Positions 28,327-38,335 are shown, counted from the stretch's first letter. The stretch: 64,000 bases of DNA from Streptococcus pneumoniae (GCF_001347015.1 NZ_CFGI01000009.1:37514-101513), one strand, 5' to 3'. Numbers and translations: made by a program. Notes: generated by a model from the sequence alone, not told the origin.

Positions 28327-28410
28327 AAATTATAAATGAGTTGTATTCGTATTTATAATTTTGGAGTTTAGGAAAATATTTTCCAAACTCCTATTTGTTG
28401 TTTATCTTTT
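28327..28410 (+). terminator. double stem-loop / attenuator before the ThiF gene
   Basis: First hairpin: perfect 11-bp inverted repeat AAATTATAAAT (28327-28337) and ATTTATAATTT (28351-28361). Second hairpin: GGAGTTTaGGAAAA (28363-28376) with TTTTCCAAACTCC (28379-28391), then a T-rich tract. The second should act as a partial terminator, giving more of the short-peptide transcript than of the enzyme transcript. Confidence 0.75.
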
Positions 28411-28436
28411 AATAGTTTTTGATTAGGAGGATCTAA

Positions 28437-29399
28437 ATGAGAATAAAGAGAACTCTTCAACCGTATATATTTAAAGATAAAATAAAATTTGGTTTTGGTA
28501 ATGCTTCTCTTGTAAGGGAGATTGATTTTAATGAAGAGAACATCAATTTAATAAAAAAATTAGATAATGACATTGATATAAAATTGTTGTCTAATGGAGA
28601 AAAACAAGTTGTTGAGTCGATGATATCTATGGGATTAGTGACTAGTAATCAATATGATAATTCCAAATATTCCCGAAATATTAATTTCTTTGAGTGGGTT
28701 GATTTGTCAGAAAATTTAGACCCTAGTAAGTATCAGGATAGATTATTAAATTCAACAGTTTTAATTGTTGGTGTAGGGGGTATTGGATCAACAACAGTCG
28801 AAATTTTAGCTCGTCTAGGTATAGGTAATTTCATATTAGTAGATTTTGACATTGTGGAAGAGTCAAATCTTACTAGACAAACATCCTTTAAGAAATCTGA
28901 TATTGGTAAGCTAAAAATAGACATAATAAAACAGCATATTCAAGAGATTTCTGATTCAAATGTGACAACTATTTATAGGAAGTTAGAGTGTCAGAATGAC
29001 TTAGAAACTATTTTTAAAGATTATAATTTTGACATTGCTTTATGCTGTGCAGATACTCCTAGAATAGAGATAGACTACTGGTTTGATGATTTAGCTCATA
29101 AATATACGAGACCTATTATTGTTGGCTCATATGCATCTACGGTAATAAACTACCTACATATTATTCCGGGCAAAACTATTTCATTGAGGGAGTTTTATAG
29201 GGACTTTATGATAACAGATGATCATGTTTTGGATAGTAGAATACCGTATAGTGTTATTTCTCCAATATCATATATGGCTGCATCAATCATATCTTATAAA
29301 GTATTAGATACTTTAACAGGATTATTGAATTTAACGGATTATATTCAAATCGATTGCATGAATTTTGAGGTTTATAAGCATGATATTAAGAAAATTTAG
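28437..29399 (+). CDS. ThiF/MccB-type adenylating (E1-like) enzyme
   Basis: A 320-residue protein. Residues 1 to about 105 form a variable N-terminal region where MccB-like enzymes clamp their peptide. Then comes the E1/ThiF Rossmann domain: GVGGIG near 111-116, DFDIVEESNLTRQ, DIGKLK, and CADTPR with its conserved Asp and Arg near 200-205. No CxxC pairs for the usual structural zinc are seen. The family adenylates a carboxylate, often a peptide C-terminus (MccB, ThiF, MoeB, PaaA). With a short peptide gene before and an exporter overlapping after, a peptide antibiotic or signal is likely. Strongly AT-rich. Confidence 0.85.
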   Translation: MRIKRTLQPYIFKDKIKFGFGNASLVREIDFNEENINLIKKLDNDIDIKLLSNGEKQVVESMISMGLVTSNQYDNSKYSRNINFFEWVDLSENLDPSKYQDRLLNSTVLIVGVGGIGSTTVEILARLGIGNFILVDFDIVEESNLTRQTSFKKSDIGKLKIDIIKQHIQEISDSNVTTIYRKLECQNDLETIFKDYNFDIALCCADTPRIEIDYWFDDLAHKYTRPIIVGSYASTVINYLHIIPGKTISLREFYRDFMITDDHVLDSRIPYSVISPISYMAASIISYKVLDTLTGLLNLTDYIQIDCMNFEVYKHDIKKI

Positions 29400-30603
29400 C
29401 CAAAATTTTATAAATTTAATATTAGGTAGATCGTCTAGGAATATTGCAGATAGTTTTTACTTTATTGCTTTATCGATAGGGTTAGTAAGTGTATATCATA
29501 TTGAGGCAGGACAGTTATCTCTATTTACTCTAATTGGTTTTATCCCAAATTTGCTTGCTGTTTTTTATGGAAGTTTTATAAATAAAATTCAGAGAGATAA
29601 AATTTGGCTAGTGATTTTCCAGATTCTCCAGTTTATTATAATTGTGATTACAATTCTGTGTTTAAGGTATCATTTTCGTGTTGTGTATATCTATGTATTG
29701 AATTTTTTGTTCGCATTATCAACTAATTTATTAAATACACTGCAGATGAAAATTGTTCCAGAAACTTTAAATAATGATGACATGCTAATAAAGAAATCGA
29801 TAGATGTTCAATACTTGGCATCAAATGTGTTAGATATTATTAGTAATTTAACTGCATCTCTACTATTAGGGCTTCTATCTTATTTTGTTGTTTTTAATTT
29901 AAGTATTCCGTTTTTTGTGGCTGCTATTTATTTTATGATTAAAATCAGATTGCCCGGTTCCAAAAACAATACTAAAAGTGTTCGACCTGAAAAGGTAGAT
30001 TTGGAAAGTAATTCTTCTTTCCAATTTTTGGAAACTGTTTCTGCTTTTCGAGAATCAAAATTTGCCTCTTTTATAGTAGTTACAGAGTCAATTTTAAGTG
30101 GGGGTACAGATCTACTTTTAACTTTAATGCCACTGTATCTTTTATCAGAAGGCATACCTATTCAATATTTGGGATTGGTACTAGGAGCTCAAAGATTTGC
30201 CGATTTGATAGGAGCAATTTTGGCTCCTAGAGTGGGAATTCCGTATAAAATGTTTTTCTTTATTGATTATACTGTATCTGGATTAGCACTCATGCTAGTA
30301 TTTATTACTCCATTTCCGTTAATAAAGTTGTTGTTATTTTTTTTAGCATTTATTTTAATAGGTATATCAGGAAATATGTTTGAAAAAATGATTTACTCAG
30401 AGTATAGATACGACACTATGGGATTGATATATTCGACTAATTCAAGTTTATATGCTTTATTTGCCATTCTATTTTTGATTATTCCTCAATTTTATACAGA
30501 TATAAAAATTTTGGGTATTTTAATAAATGGATTTACACTATCTATAGGAATTTATTTATTAGTTATTTGTAATTTTTTCAAAAAGAATGATACTAATTGT
30601 TAA
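29380..30603 (+). CDS. MFS-family exporter
   Basis: A 407-residue protein with about 12 predicted membrane helices. ATG 29380 is used because GAGG sits 9 bases upstream; an in-frame TTG at 29365 is less likely. It overlaps the ThiF gene by 20 bases, so both are translated together. In microcin C clusters the MFS protein MccC exports the product and gives immunity; the same role is inferred. Sequence alone does not give the substrate. Confidence 0.85.
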   Translation: MILRKFSQNFINLILGRSSRNIADSFYFIALSIGLVSVYHIEAGQLSLFTLIGFIPNLLAVFYGSFINKIQRDKIWLVIFQILQFIIIVITILCLRYHFRVVYIYVLNFLFALSTNLLNTLQMKIVPETLNNDDMLIKKSIDVQYLASNVLDIISNLTASLLLGLLSYFVVFNLSIPFFVAAIYFMIKIRLPGSKNNTKSVRPEKVDLESNSSFQFLETVSAFRESKFASFIVVTESILSGGTDLLLTLMPLYLLSEGIPIQYLGLVLGAQRFADLIGAILAPRVGIPYKMFFFIDYTVSGLALMLVFITPFPLIKLLLFFLAFILIGISGNMFEKMIYSEYRYDTMGLIYSTNSSLYALFAILFLIIPQFYTDIKILGILINGFTLSIGIYLLVICNFFKKNDTNC

Positions 30604-30638
30604 AATTTATTTTATATGAATGTTGCATGATTATTTGA

Positions 30639-30791
30639 AAAGAACTTCTAAAAATTTTTAGAGGTGTCCATGAAAGAAACGAAATTTCACCTAGCAACTG
30701 GAAGTCTGTACAATATATTTCTAATTTGGAACACACTGTAAATGTTATGGTGGATGGTTGGGCTAAATATGGTCCTTGGCGTCCTAGATAA
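30639..30791 (+). pseudogene. degenerate small ORF, possible bacteriocin remnant
   Basis: Open from after the stop at 30636 to TAA 30789, ending MVDGWAKYGPWRPR. The only ATG (30747) has no ribosome site; an overlapping frame starting ATG 30670 has a weak site and stops after 24 codons. The Trp/Gly/Tyr-rich tail in front of an immunity gene suggests a decayed bacteriocin precursor. Low certainty. Confidence 0.3.
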
Positions 30792-30804
30792 AATGAGGTA
30801 AACG

Positions 30805-31089
30805 ATGGAAAAACAGAGTCAGTTACAAATTTTAATTCATTCCCTGTACAATAATAAAGAAATTAGCTTGACGGAAGAATTTAGGAAGCAATTGCTGGAA
30901 ACAGCAAAACAGTTCTCTAGTACTAGTGAAGATTTGCTAGCTGTACGTCTCTCATTTGCCGTCTCTAAAGAATTATTGGGCTTTAAAGGTGAACCACCGA
31001 CAGAGTTATTGGATTTGGCAAAATTTGTCCAAAAGAAAGAAGCTAAATATAAGCAGGGAGTAGTGTGGTCTGGTATTTTTAAAATATGA
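30805..31089 (+). CDS. bacteriocin immunity protein (EntA_Immun-like)
   Basis: A 94-residue soluble helical protein. Helix pattern and segments such as LLETAKQFSSTSEDLLAVRLSFAVSK (residues about 29-54) and ELLDLAKFVQKKEAKYK fit the four-helix-bundle immunity proteins of class II bacteriocins. No intact bacteriocin is adjacent. It may be an orphan that gives resistance to other strains' peptides. ATGAGGTAAACG ribosome region is moderate. Confidence 0.7.
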   Translation: MEKQSQLQILIHSLYNNKEISLTEEFRKQLLETAKQFSSTSEDLLAVRLSFAVSKELLGFKGEPPTELLDLAKFVQKKEAKYKQGVVWSGIFKI

Positions 31090-31146
31090 TTCATTATAAA
31101 ATACGGCATGAGCATCGCATAATGGATGAATCTGAATATGAGCAAG

Positions 31147-31196
31147 ACTTGGATTTCAATGCCAAACCAAGTCTTGTTTTTGATACTATAGAATAA
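31147..31196 (+). repeat. degenerate second copy of the tsaD 3' end
   Basis: 44 of 50 positions match 26701-26750; in frame it reads DLDFNAKPSLVFDTIE and stops. An ATG at 31122 could open a 24-residue peptide ending here, but it is best seen as a scar marking the right edge of the 4.4-kb insert. Confidence 0.85.
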
Positions 31197-31201
31197 AATG
31201 G

Positions 31202-31233
31202 AGTCTGTCTGATTACAATCAACAGACTTTTTT
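31202..31233 (+). terminator. terminator before azlC
   Basis: AGTCTGT pairs with ACAGACT over a 13-nt loop and is followed by TTTTTT. It replaces in function the tsaD terminator at the other edge of the insert. Confidence 0.75.
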
Positions 31234-31315
31234 CTCTTTCCTGAATGTGTTATAATAGTCCATGCTGTGGCTGGATTCTTTTCAGCCCATTTATTAAGAT
31301 AATACGAGGAGAAAG

Positions 31316-32011
31316 ATGAAAGAAAAAGGATTTTGGGAGGGGGCACAGGCAGCCATGCCAACAGCCCTTGGTTATGTCAGTATCGGCCTGGCCTGTGGGA
31401 TTATCGGTGCGCCCTATGTGACACCTGTAGAGATGGGCTTGATGAGCCTCTTTGTTTATGCTGGGAGTGCCCAGTTTGCCATGTTGGCACTGATTGCGGT
31501 TCAAGCCCCTGTGGCAGCTATTGCTATGACGGTTTTTCTAATCAATTTGCGTCTCTTTTTGTTGAGTTTGCATGCGTCAACCTATTTCCGTCATACCAGT
31601 CTCTGGCACAATATCGGTATGTCTAGCCTTTTGACGGATGAGACTTATGGCGTTTTGATGGGCGAGTTAGTCCATACAGACAAGGTCAATCCTATGTGGA
31701 TGCACGGGAACAATCTCAACAGCTATGTGGCTTGGTTTGTGGGAACAGTTGTCGGAACGGCTCTGGGTGGTCTGCTTCCAAATCCAGAAATCTTTGGCTT
31801 GGATTTTGCCCTGGTTGGGATGTTCATCGGAATTTTTGCTTCGCAATTCCAGATTATGCAAAGACGGATTCCTGTCCGCAATCTGCTCATTATCCTAGCA
31901 GTTGTTGCGGTGTCCTTCTTTTTACTCTTGACAGTGGTGTCTCAGTCGCTAGCTGTTCTGTTTGCGACCTTGCTAGGTTGTACAATGGGGGTGGTTTTAG
32001 ATGGTCAGTAA
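31316..32011 (+). CDS. azlC: AzlC-family branched-chain amino acid exporter, large subunit
   Basis: A 231-residue membrane protein with about six or seven helices. AzlC family segments include GGGxGSxA-like N-terminus (EGAQAAMPTALGYVSIGLACG) and YAGSAQFAMLAL. With AzlD it exports branched-chain amino acids or analogues. GGAGA ribosome site; overlaps azlD by 11 bases. A TATAAT at 31251-31256 probably serves the pair. Confidence 0.92.
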   Translation: MKEKGFWEGAQAAMPTALGYVSIGLACGIIGAPYVTPVEMGLMSLFVYAGSAQFAMLALIAVQAPVAAIAMTVFLINLRLFLLSLHASTYFRHTSLWHNIGMSSLLTDETYGVLMGELVHTDKVNPMWMHGNNLNSYVAWFVGTVVGTALGGLLPNPEIFGLDFALVGMFIGIFASQFQIMQRRIPVRNLLIILAVVAVSFFLLLTVVSQSLAVLFATLLGCTMGVVLDGQ

Positions 32012-32324
32012 GTATCTTTTATTAGCAGTGATTTTCTCTGGTCTTGTGACTTGGATTCCCCGTATGATTCCCTTCATCTTGGTCAAGTATAAGGGTTTGC
32101 CTGCGATTGTTGAGCGTTTTTTGAAGTTCTTGCCCGTTTCTATTATCTTTGCCTTGATTCTTTCAAGCGTAGTGACAGGTAAGGTTGGGAGCTTTCCTCA
32201 AATCAAATGGCTGGACTTCTTAGCAGTCTTTCCAACAGCTTGGGTAGCCTTTCGCTACCGCAATCTAGTCGGAACGGTTCTCTTTGGAGTGGTCCTAATT
32301 GCAGTTTTACGTTTGGTCTTTTAA
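32001..32324 (+). CDS. azlD: AzlD-family exporter, small subunit
   Basis: A 107-residue protein with about four helices and the family-typical TWIPRMIPF segment. It starts inside azlC and completes the two-component exporter. The stop is at the very edge of a BOX element. Confidence 0.92.
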   Translation: MVSKYLLLAVIFSGLVTWIPRMIPFILVKYKGLPAIVERFLKFLPVSIIFALILSSVVTGKVGSFPQIKWLDFLAVFPTAWVAFRYRNLVGTVLFGVVLIAVLRLVF

Positions 32325-32440
32325 TACTCTTCGAAAATCTCTTCAAACCACGTCAGCTTCTATCTGCAACCTCAAAACAATGTTTTGAGCAACCTGCGGC
32401 TAGCTTTCTAGTTTGCTCTTTGATTTTCATTGAATATAAA
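32323..32440. repeat. BOX-type intergenic repeat
   Basis: Begins TACTCTTCGAAAATCTCTTC and ends CTTTGATTTTCATTGAATA, the two conserved ends of pneumococcal BOX/BOX-like elements, with a CTCAAAACA/TGTTTTGAG hairpin inside. It overlaps the azlD stop, so it may provide the transcript end. Confidence 0.8.
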
Positions 32441-32509
32441 TCAGACATAAAGAAAACCTATCACAGAGATAGATATCATATAATGGCGTAAATGCTCTTT
32501 TTCTGTTAA

Positions 32510-33373
<864 letters not shown>

Positions 33374-33427
33374 TTTCTTGAAATCATCCATTCTGATGAA
33401 GAAGGGTGATTTCTCAGTTTTTAGGGA

Positions 33428-33444
33428 TATAGTTTTAAACTATA
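33428..33444. promoter_or_regulatory. MET box (MetR/MtaR-type operator)
   Basis: TATAGTTTTAAACTATA, a perfect 17-bp palindrome around one base. It matches the streptococcal methionine regulator consensus TATAGTTtnaAACTATA and lies 83 bases upstream of metQ. Confidence 0.8.
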
Positions 33445-33526
33445 TATCTGATTATCTAATAACAATTTGTGCAATTGAACAAAGTATGAGATACTAGTAC
33501 GGTATTATTTTTAAGGAGAAAGAATC

Positions 33527-34381
33527 ATGAAAATCAAAAAATGGCTTGGCCTAGCAGCCCTTGCTACAGTCGCAGGTTTGGCTCTTGCAGCTTGCGGAAA
33601 CTCAGAAAAGAAAGCAGACAATGCAACAACTATCAAAATCGCAACTGTTAACCGTAGCGGTTCTGAAGAAAAACGTTGGGACAAAATCCAAGAATTGGTT
33701 AAAAAAGACGGAATTACCTTGGAATTTACAGAGTTCACAGACTACTCACAACCAAACAAAGCAACTGCTGATGGCGAAGTAGATTTGAACGCTTTCCAAC
33801 ACTATAACTTCTTGAACAACTGGAACAAAGAAAACGGAAAAGACCTTGTAGCGATTGCAGATACTTACATCTCTCCAATCCGCCTTTACTCAGGTTTGAA
33901 TGGAAGTGCCAACAAGTACACTAAAGTAGAAGACATCCCAGCAAACGGAGAAATCGCTGTACCGAATGACGCTACAAACGAAAGCCGTGCGCTTTATTTG
34001 CTTCAATCAGCTGGCTTGATTAAATTGGATGTTTCTGGAACTGCTCTTGCAACAGTTGCCAACATCAAAGAAAATCCAAAGAACTTGAAAATCACTGAAT
34101 TGGACGCTAGCCAAACAGCTCGTTCATTGTCATCAGTTGACGCTGCCGTTGTAAACAATACCTTCGTTACAGAAGCAAAATTGGACTACAAGAAAGCACT
34201 TTTCAAAGAACAAGCTGATGAAAACTCAAAACAATGGTACAACATCATTGTTGCGAAAAAAGATTGGGAAACATCACCTAAGGCTGATGCTATCAAGAAA
34301 GTAATCGCAGCTTACCACACAGATGACGTGAAAAAAGTTATCGAAGAAACATCAGACGGTTTGGATCAACCAGTTTGGTAA
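33527..34381 (+). CDS. metQ: MetQ, methionine-binding lipoprotein
   Basis: A 284-residue NLPA-family lipoprotein; lipobox LAAC with Cys at residue 23. The segments FTDYSQPNKA and DLNAFQHYNFLNNWNKENG are typical of MetQ. It feeds the MetN-MetI transporter encoded downstream. AAGGAGAAA ribosome site and an upstream MET box link it to methionine control. A hairpin GGAGGTGGG...CCACCTC follows the stop and may lower read-through. Confidence 0.94.
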   Translation: MKIKKWLGLAALATVAGLALAACGNSEKKADNATTIKIATVNRSGSEEKRWDKIQELVKKDGITLEFTEFTDYSQPNKATADGEVDLNAFQHYNFLNNWNKENGKDLVAIADTYISPIRLYSGLNGSANKYTKVEDIPANGEIAVPNDATNESRALYLLQSAGLIKLDVSGTALATVANIKENPKNLKITELDASQTARSLSSVDAAVVNNTFVTEAKLDYKKALFKEQADENSKQWYNIIVAKKDWETSPKADAIKKVIAAYHTDDVKKVIEETSDGLDQPVW

Positions 34382-34480
34382 TAAGAAACAGGGAGGTGGG
34401 AGAGAAAATTCCACCTCTTGCTTTTGTATAGAGTATAGATTGTAAAGAAGACTATTCGTTCATAGAAAGGTAGAGAGAAT

Positions 34481-35854
34481 ATGGTTTTTCCTAGCGAACA
34501 AGAACAGATTGAAAAATTTGAAAAGGATCATGTAGTCCAACATTATTTTGAGGTTTTGCGTACCTTGATTTCTAAGAAATCAGTCTTTGCCCAGCAGGTT
34601 GGACTCAAGGAAGTCGCAAATTATCTGGGTGAGATTTTCAAGCGTGTTGGAGCTGAAGTGGAGATTGATGAGAGCTATACAGCGCCCTTTGTCATGGCAC
34701 ATTTCAAGAGTTCGCGTCCAGATGCCAAGACCTTGATTTTCTATAACCACTATGACACTGTGCCAGCGGATGGGGATCAGGTCTGGACAGAGGATCCTTT
34801 TACGCTTTCGGTCCGCAATGGCTTCATGTATGGGCGTGGGGTTGATGACGACAAGGGTCATATCACAGCTCGCTTGAGTGCTTTGAGAAAATATATGCAG
34901 CACCATGATGATTTACCTGTCAATATCAGCTTTATCATGGAGGGAGCGGAGGAATCGGCTTCAACAGACCTAGATAAGTATTTGGAAAAGCATGCAGACA
35001 AACTCCGTGGGGCGGATTTGTTGGTCTGGGAACAAGGGACCAAAAATGCCTTGGAACAGCTGGAAATTTCTGGTGGCAATAAGGGGATTGTGACCTTTGA
35101 TGCCAAGGTAAAAAGCGCTGATGTGGATATCCACTCGAGTTATGGTGGCGTTGTGGAATCAGCTCCTTGGTATCTCCTCCAAGCCTTACAGTCTCTTCGT
35201 GCTGCGGATGGCCGTATCTTGGTTGAAGGCTTGTACGAAGAAGTACACGAGCCCAATGAACGAGAAATGGCCTTGCTAGAAACTTATGGTCAACGAAACC
35301 CAGAGGAAGTTAGTCGGATTTATGGATTGGAGTTGCCTCTCTTACAGGAGGAGCGGATGGCCTTTCTAAAACGTTTCTTTTTCGAGCCAGCGCTTAATAT
35401 CGAAGGAATCCAGTCTGGTTATCAAGGTCAAGGTGTTAAGACTATTTTGCCTGCAGAAGCCAGTGCCAAGCTAGAGGTTCGTCTGGTTCCGGGCCTAGAA
35501 CCGCATGATGTTCTGGAAAAAATTCGGAAACAGCTAGACAAAAATGGCTTTGATAAGGTAGAATTATACTATACCTTGGGAGAGATGAGCTATCGAAGCG
35601 ATATGAGCGCACCAGCCATTCTCAATGTGATCGAGTTGGCCAAGAAATTCTATCCACAGGGCGTTTCAGTCTTGCCGACGACAGCGGGGACAGGACCTAT
35701 GCATACGGTCTTTGATGCCCTAGAGGTACCAATGGTTGCATTCGGTCTAGGAAATGCCAATAGCCGAGACCACGGTGGAGATGAAAATGTGCGAATCGCT
35801 GATTATTACACCCATATCGAATTAGTAGAGGAGCTGATTAGAAGCTATGAGTAG
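34481..35854 (+). CDS. M20-family metallopeptidase
   Basis: A 457-residue zinc dipeptidase-like hydrolase. Metal ligands are visible in [11 protein letters not shown] (His, Asp), [10 protein letters not shown] and the catalytic Glu pair in MEGAEES. The dimerisation domain follows near residues 180-350. Lying inside the metQ-metNI unit and overlapping metN by 8 bases, it probably releases amino acids from imported or external peptides; the exact substrate is not known. Confidence 0.92.
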   Translation: MVFPSEQEQIEKFEKDHVVQHYFEVLRTLISKKSVFAQQVGLKEVANYLGEIFKRVGAEVEIDESYTAPFVMAHFKSSRPDAKTLIFYNHYDTVPADGDQVWTEDPFTLSVRNGFMYGRGVDDDKGHITARLSALRKYMQHHDDLPVNISFIMEGAEESASTDLDKYLEKHADKLRGADLLVWEQGTKNALEQLEISGGNKGIVTFDAKVKSADVDIHSSYGGVVESAPWYLLQALQSLRAADGRILVEGLYEEVHEPNEREMALLETYGQRNPEEVSRIYGLELPLLQEERMAFLKRFFFEPALNIEGIQSGYQGQGVKTILPAEASAKLEVRLVPGLEPHDVLEKIRKQLDKNGFDKVELYYTLGEMSYRSDMSAPAILNVIELAKKFYPQGVSVLPTTAGTGPMHTVFDALEVPMVAFGLGNANSRDHGGDENVRIADYYTHIELVEELIRSYE

Positions 35855-36908
35855 AGATATTATCAAGTTAGATCAGATCGATGTGACTTTTCACCAAAAG
35901 AAGAGAACCATCACAGCGGTTAAGGATGTGACCATTCACATCCAAGAAGGGGATATCTACGGAATCGTTGGATATTCTGGAGCAGGGAAATCAACCCTTG
36001 TACGGGTGATTAACCTCTTGCAAAAACCATCTGCAGGGAAAATTACCATTGACGACGATGTGATTTTTGATGGTAAGGTCACCTTGACGGCAGAGCAGTT
36101 GCGTCGTAAACGTCAAGATATCGGGATGATTTTCCAGCATTTTAACCTGATGAGCCAAAAGACAGCAGAGGAGAATGTAGCCTTTGCCCTTAAACACTCT
36201 GGACTCAGCAAGGAAGAAAAGAAGGCTAAAGTAGCTAAGTTGTTGGACTTGGTTGGTTTGGCAGATCGTGCTGAAAACTACCCTTCACAACTATCTGGAG
36301 GGCAAAAACAGCGTGTGGCAATTGCGCGTGCCTTGGCCAATGATCCAAAAATCTTGATTTCAGACGAGTCAACTTCTGCCCTTGACCCTAAGACAACCAA
36401 GCAGATTTTGACCTTGTTACAAGATTTGAACCAAAAATTAGGATTGACAGTTGTCTTGATTACGCATGAAATGCAGATTGTCAAAGACATTGCCAACCGT
36501 GTGGCGGTTATGCAGGATGGGCATTTGATTGAAGAGGGAAGTGTCCTTGAAATCTTCTCAGACCCTAAACAACCTTTGACTCAAGACTTTATCTCAACAG
36601 CCACAGGTATTGACGAAGCCATGGCCAAAATCGAGAAGCAAGAAATCGTGGAACACTTGTCTGAAAACAGTCTCTTGGTGCAACTCAAGTACGCTGGAGC
36701 TTCAACAGACGAGCCACTTTTGAATGAATTGTACAAGCATTACCAAGTAATGGCTAATATTCTCTATGGGAATATCGAAATTCTCGATGGTACTCCTGTT
36801 GGAGAATTGGTGGTGGTCTTGTCAGGTGAAAAAGCAGCGTTGGCAGGTGCCCAAGAAGCCATTCGTCAAGCAGGTGTACAACTAAAAGTATTGAAGGGAG
36901 TACAGTAA
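35847..36908 (+). CDS. metN: MetN, methionine ABC transporter ATPase
   Basis: A 353-residue ATPase. Walker [10 protein letters not shown], signature LSGGQKQR, Walker [13 protein letters not shown] and the H-loop ITHE are present. The C-terminal about 90 residues form the NIL domain that lets methionine inhibit uptake. It overlaps the M20 gene and is followed one base later by metI. Confidence 0.95.
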   Translation: MSRDIIKLDQIDVTFHQKKRTITAVKDVTIHIQEGDIYGIVGYSGAGKSTLVRVINLLQKPSAGKITIDDDVIFDGKVTLTAEQLRRKRQDIGMIFQHFNLMSQKTAEENVAFALKHSGLSKEEKKAKVAKLLDLVGLADRAENYPSQLSGGQKQRVAIARALANDPKILISDESTSALDPKTTKQILTLLQDLNQKLGLTVVLITHEMQIVKDIANRVAVMQDGHLIEEGSVLEIFSDPKQPLTQDFISTATGIDEAMAKIEKQEIVEHLSENSLLVQLKYAGASTDEPLLNELYKHYQVMANILYGNIEILDGTPVGELVVVLSGEKAALAGAQEAIRQAGVQLKVLKGVQ

Positions 36909-36909
36909 G

Positions 36910-37602
36910 ATGGAATCATTGATTCAAACCTATTTACCAAATGTCTATAAAATGGGTTGGGCTGGTCAGGCAGGCTGGGGAACGGCTATCTACTTAACTC
37001 TTTATATGACAGTTCTTTCCTTCATTATCGGAGGCTTCTTGGGGCTAGTGGCAGGTCTCTTTCTCGTCTTGACAGCGCCAGGTGGTGTCTTGGAGAATAA
37101 AGTCGTATTCTGGATTTTAGACAAAATTACCTCAATTTTTCGTGCGGTTCCCTTTATCATCCTCTTGGCAATCTTGTCACCACTTTCTCACTTAATTGTT
37201 AAAACAAGTATCGGGCCAAATGCAGCCCTTGTCCCACTTTCTTTTGCAGTCTTTGCCTTCTTTGCCCGTCAGGTGCAGGTTGTCTTGGCTGAATTGGATG
37301 GCGGTGTCATTGAGGCGGCTCAAGCGAGCGGAGCGACTTTCTGGGACATCGTGGGTGTTTACCTATCAGAAGGTCTTCCAGATTTGATCCGTGTGACGAC
37401 TGTGACCTTGATTTCCCTTGTTGGGGAAACAGCTATGGCCGGTGCGGTTGGAGCTGGTGGTATCGGTAACGTAGCCATCGCTTATGGATTTAACCGCTAC
37501 AATCACGATGTGACCATCTTGGCAACCATCATTATCATTTTGATTATCTTTGCAATCCAATTCTTGGGAGATTTCTTGACTAAGAAATTGAGCCATAAAT
37601 AA
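36910..37602 (+). CDS. metI: MetI/MetP, methionine ABC transporter permease
   Basis: A 230-residue permease with five membrane helices and the coupling motif ELDGGVIEAAQASGATFWDI. It completes the D/L-methionine importer with MetN and MetQ. A terminator follows immediately. Confidence 0.95.
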   Translation: MESLIQTYLPNVYKMGWAGQAGWGTAIYLTLYMTVLSFIIGGFLGLVAGLFLVLTAPGGVLENKVVFWILDKITSIFRAVPFIILLAILSPLSHLIVKTSIGPNAALVPLSFAVFAFFARQVQVVLAELDGGVIEAAQASGATFWDIVGVYLSEGLPDLIRVTTVTLISLVGETAMAGAVGAGGIGNVAIAYGFNRYNHDVTILATIIIILIIFAIQFLGDFLTKKLSHK

Positions 37603-37626
37603 AAAAGAGCCGTGTGGCTCTTTTTA
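37601..37626. terminator. terminator after metI
   Basis: AAAAAGAGCC pairs with GGCTCTTTTT over a 4-base loop; symmetrical A and T runs let it serve the convergent gene too. Confidence 0.85.
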
Positions 37627-37631
37627 ACTGA

Positions 37632-38201
37632 TCAGATTTTCTGTGCAAATTTTTTACTCAAGGCTTGTCCAATCAAGGCACCCACTAGGGCTCCGATGAC
37701 AATACTTGCGATAAATAGAAGGACAGTTCCAGGGGTTGGAGCGACCATGATACGGTCGATATATTCTTGGGATTTTCCTCTTGCCAGAAGAGTAGCCATA
37801 TAGGCTTTGGGCGCAATCCACATAAGCAAGATTGGTCCTGTTGTACTAAAGGCAAAAATAAGGAAAGAAAGGAAGTTCTTTGTTTTGTCCTTGTATTTTC
37901 CTAAATGAGCTACTTCATCTGCTAGGAGGCCACAGATAATTCCAGGAAGGAAGGAACCAGCACCGTGTTTAGTTCCCAAGAAAAAGAAGGCAATGACAAG
38001 GCCGATAGTGGTAATGGCTCCAAAGCGCGGAACTTTTGCGACTAGGATCATATAGACGCTACCGCCGACAAGGGCAGTAAAGGCAGGCGCATAAAACATG
38101 TTTCCAGTTTGGTCAAAGAGATTGCCCAAAAGGACACCAATCCCCATGCAGAGGAAGTAAAGAACTGCAAAAAGCAGTGTAGTTAAGATAGATTTTTTCA
38201 T
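37632..38201 (-). CDS. MptD-family putative ECF transporter S component
   Basis: A 189-residue membrane protein with five or six helices, matching the TIGR02185/Trep_Strep group of ECF substrate-binding subunits (GNMFYAPAFTALVGG and GIICGLLADEVAHLGKYKDK segments). No ECF ATPase genes are adjacent, so it would use the shared EcfAAT module. Substrate unknown. Confidence 0.8.
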   Translation of the reverse strand: MKKSILTTLLFAVLYFLCMGIGVLLGNLFDQTGNMFYAPAFTALVGGSVYMILVAKVPRFGAITTIGLVIAFFFLGTKHGAGSFLPGIICGLLADEVAHLGKYKDKTKNFLSFLIFAFSTTGPILLMWIAPKAYMATLLARGKSQEYIDRIMVAPTPGTVLLFIASIVIGALVGALIGQALSKKFAQKI

Positions 38202-38335
38202 GAATTGTCTCCTGATAATTTTTTCACAATTCTCATTGTACCACGGTTTGGTGGGATTGTAAATGGATACTAGAAGTTTTTGAAAACGCTTGAAATATGA
38301 TATAATGGTTTCATAGTTATTTTTAGGGGAATATC

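Noticed and set aside
28733-28924. 63-residue minus-strand frame inside the ThiF gene
   Set aside because: Shadow of the ThiF Rossmann region; no start signals.
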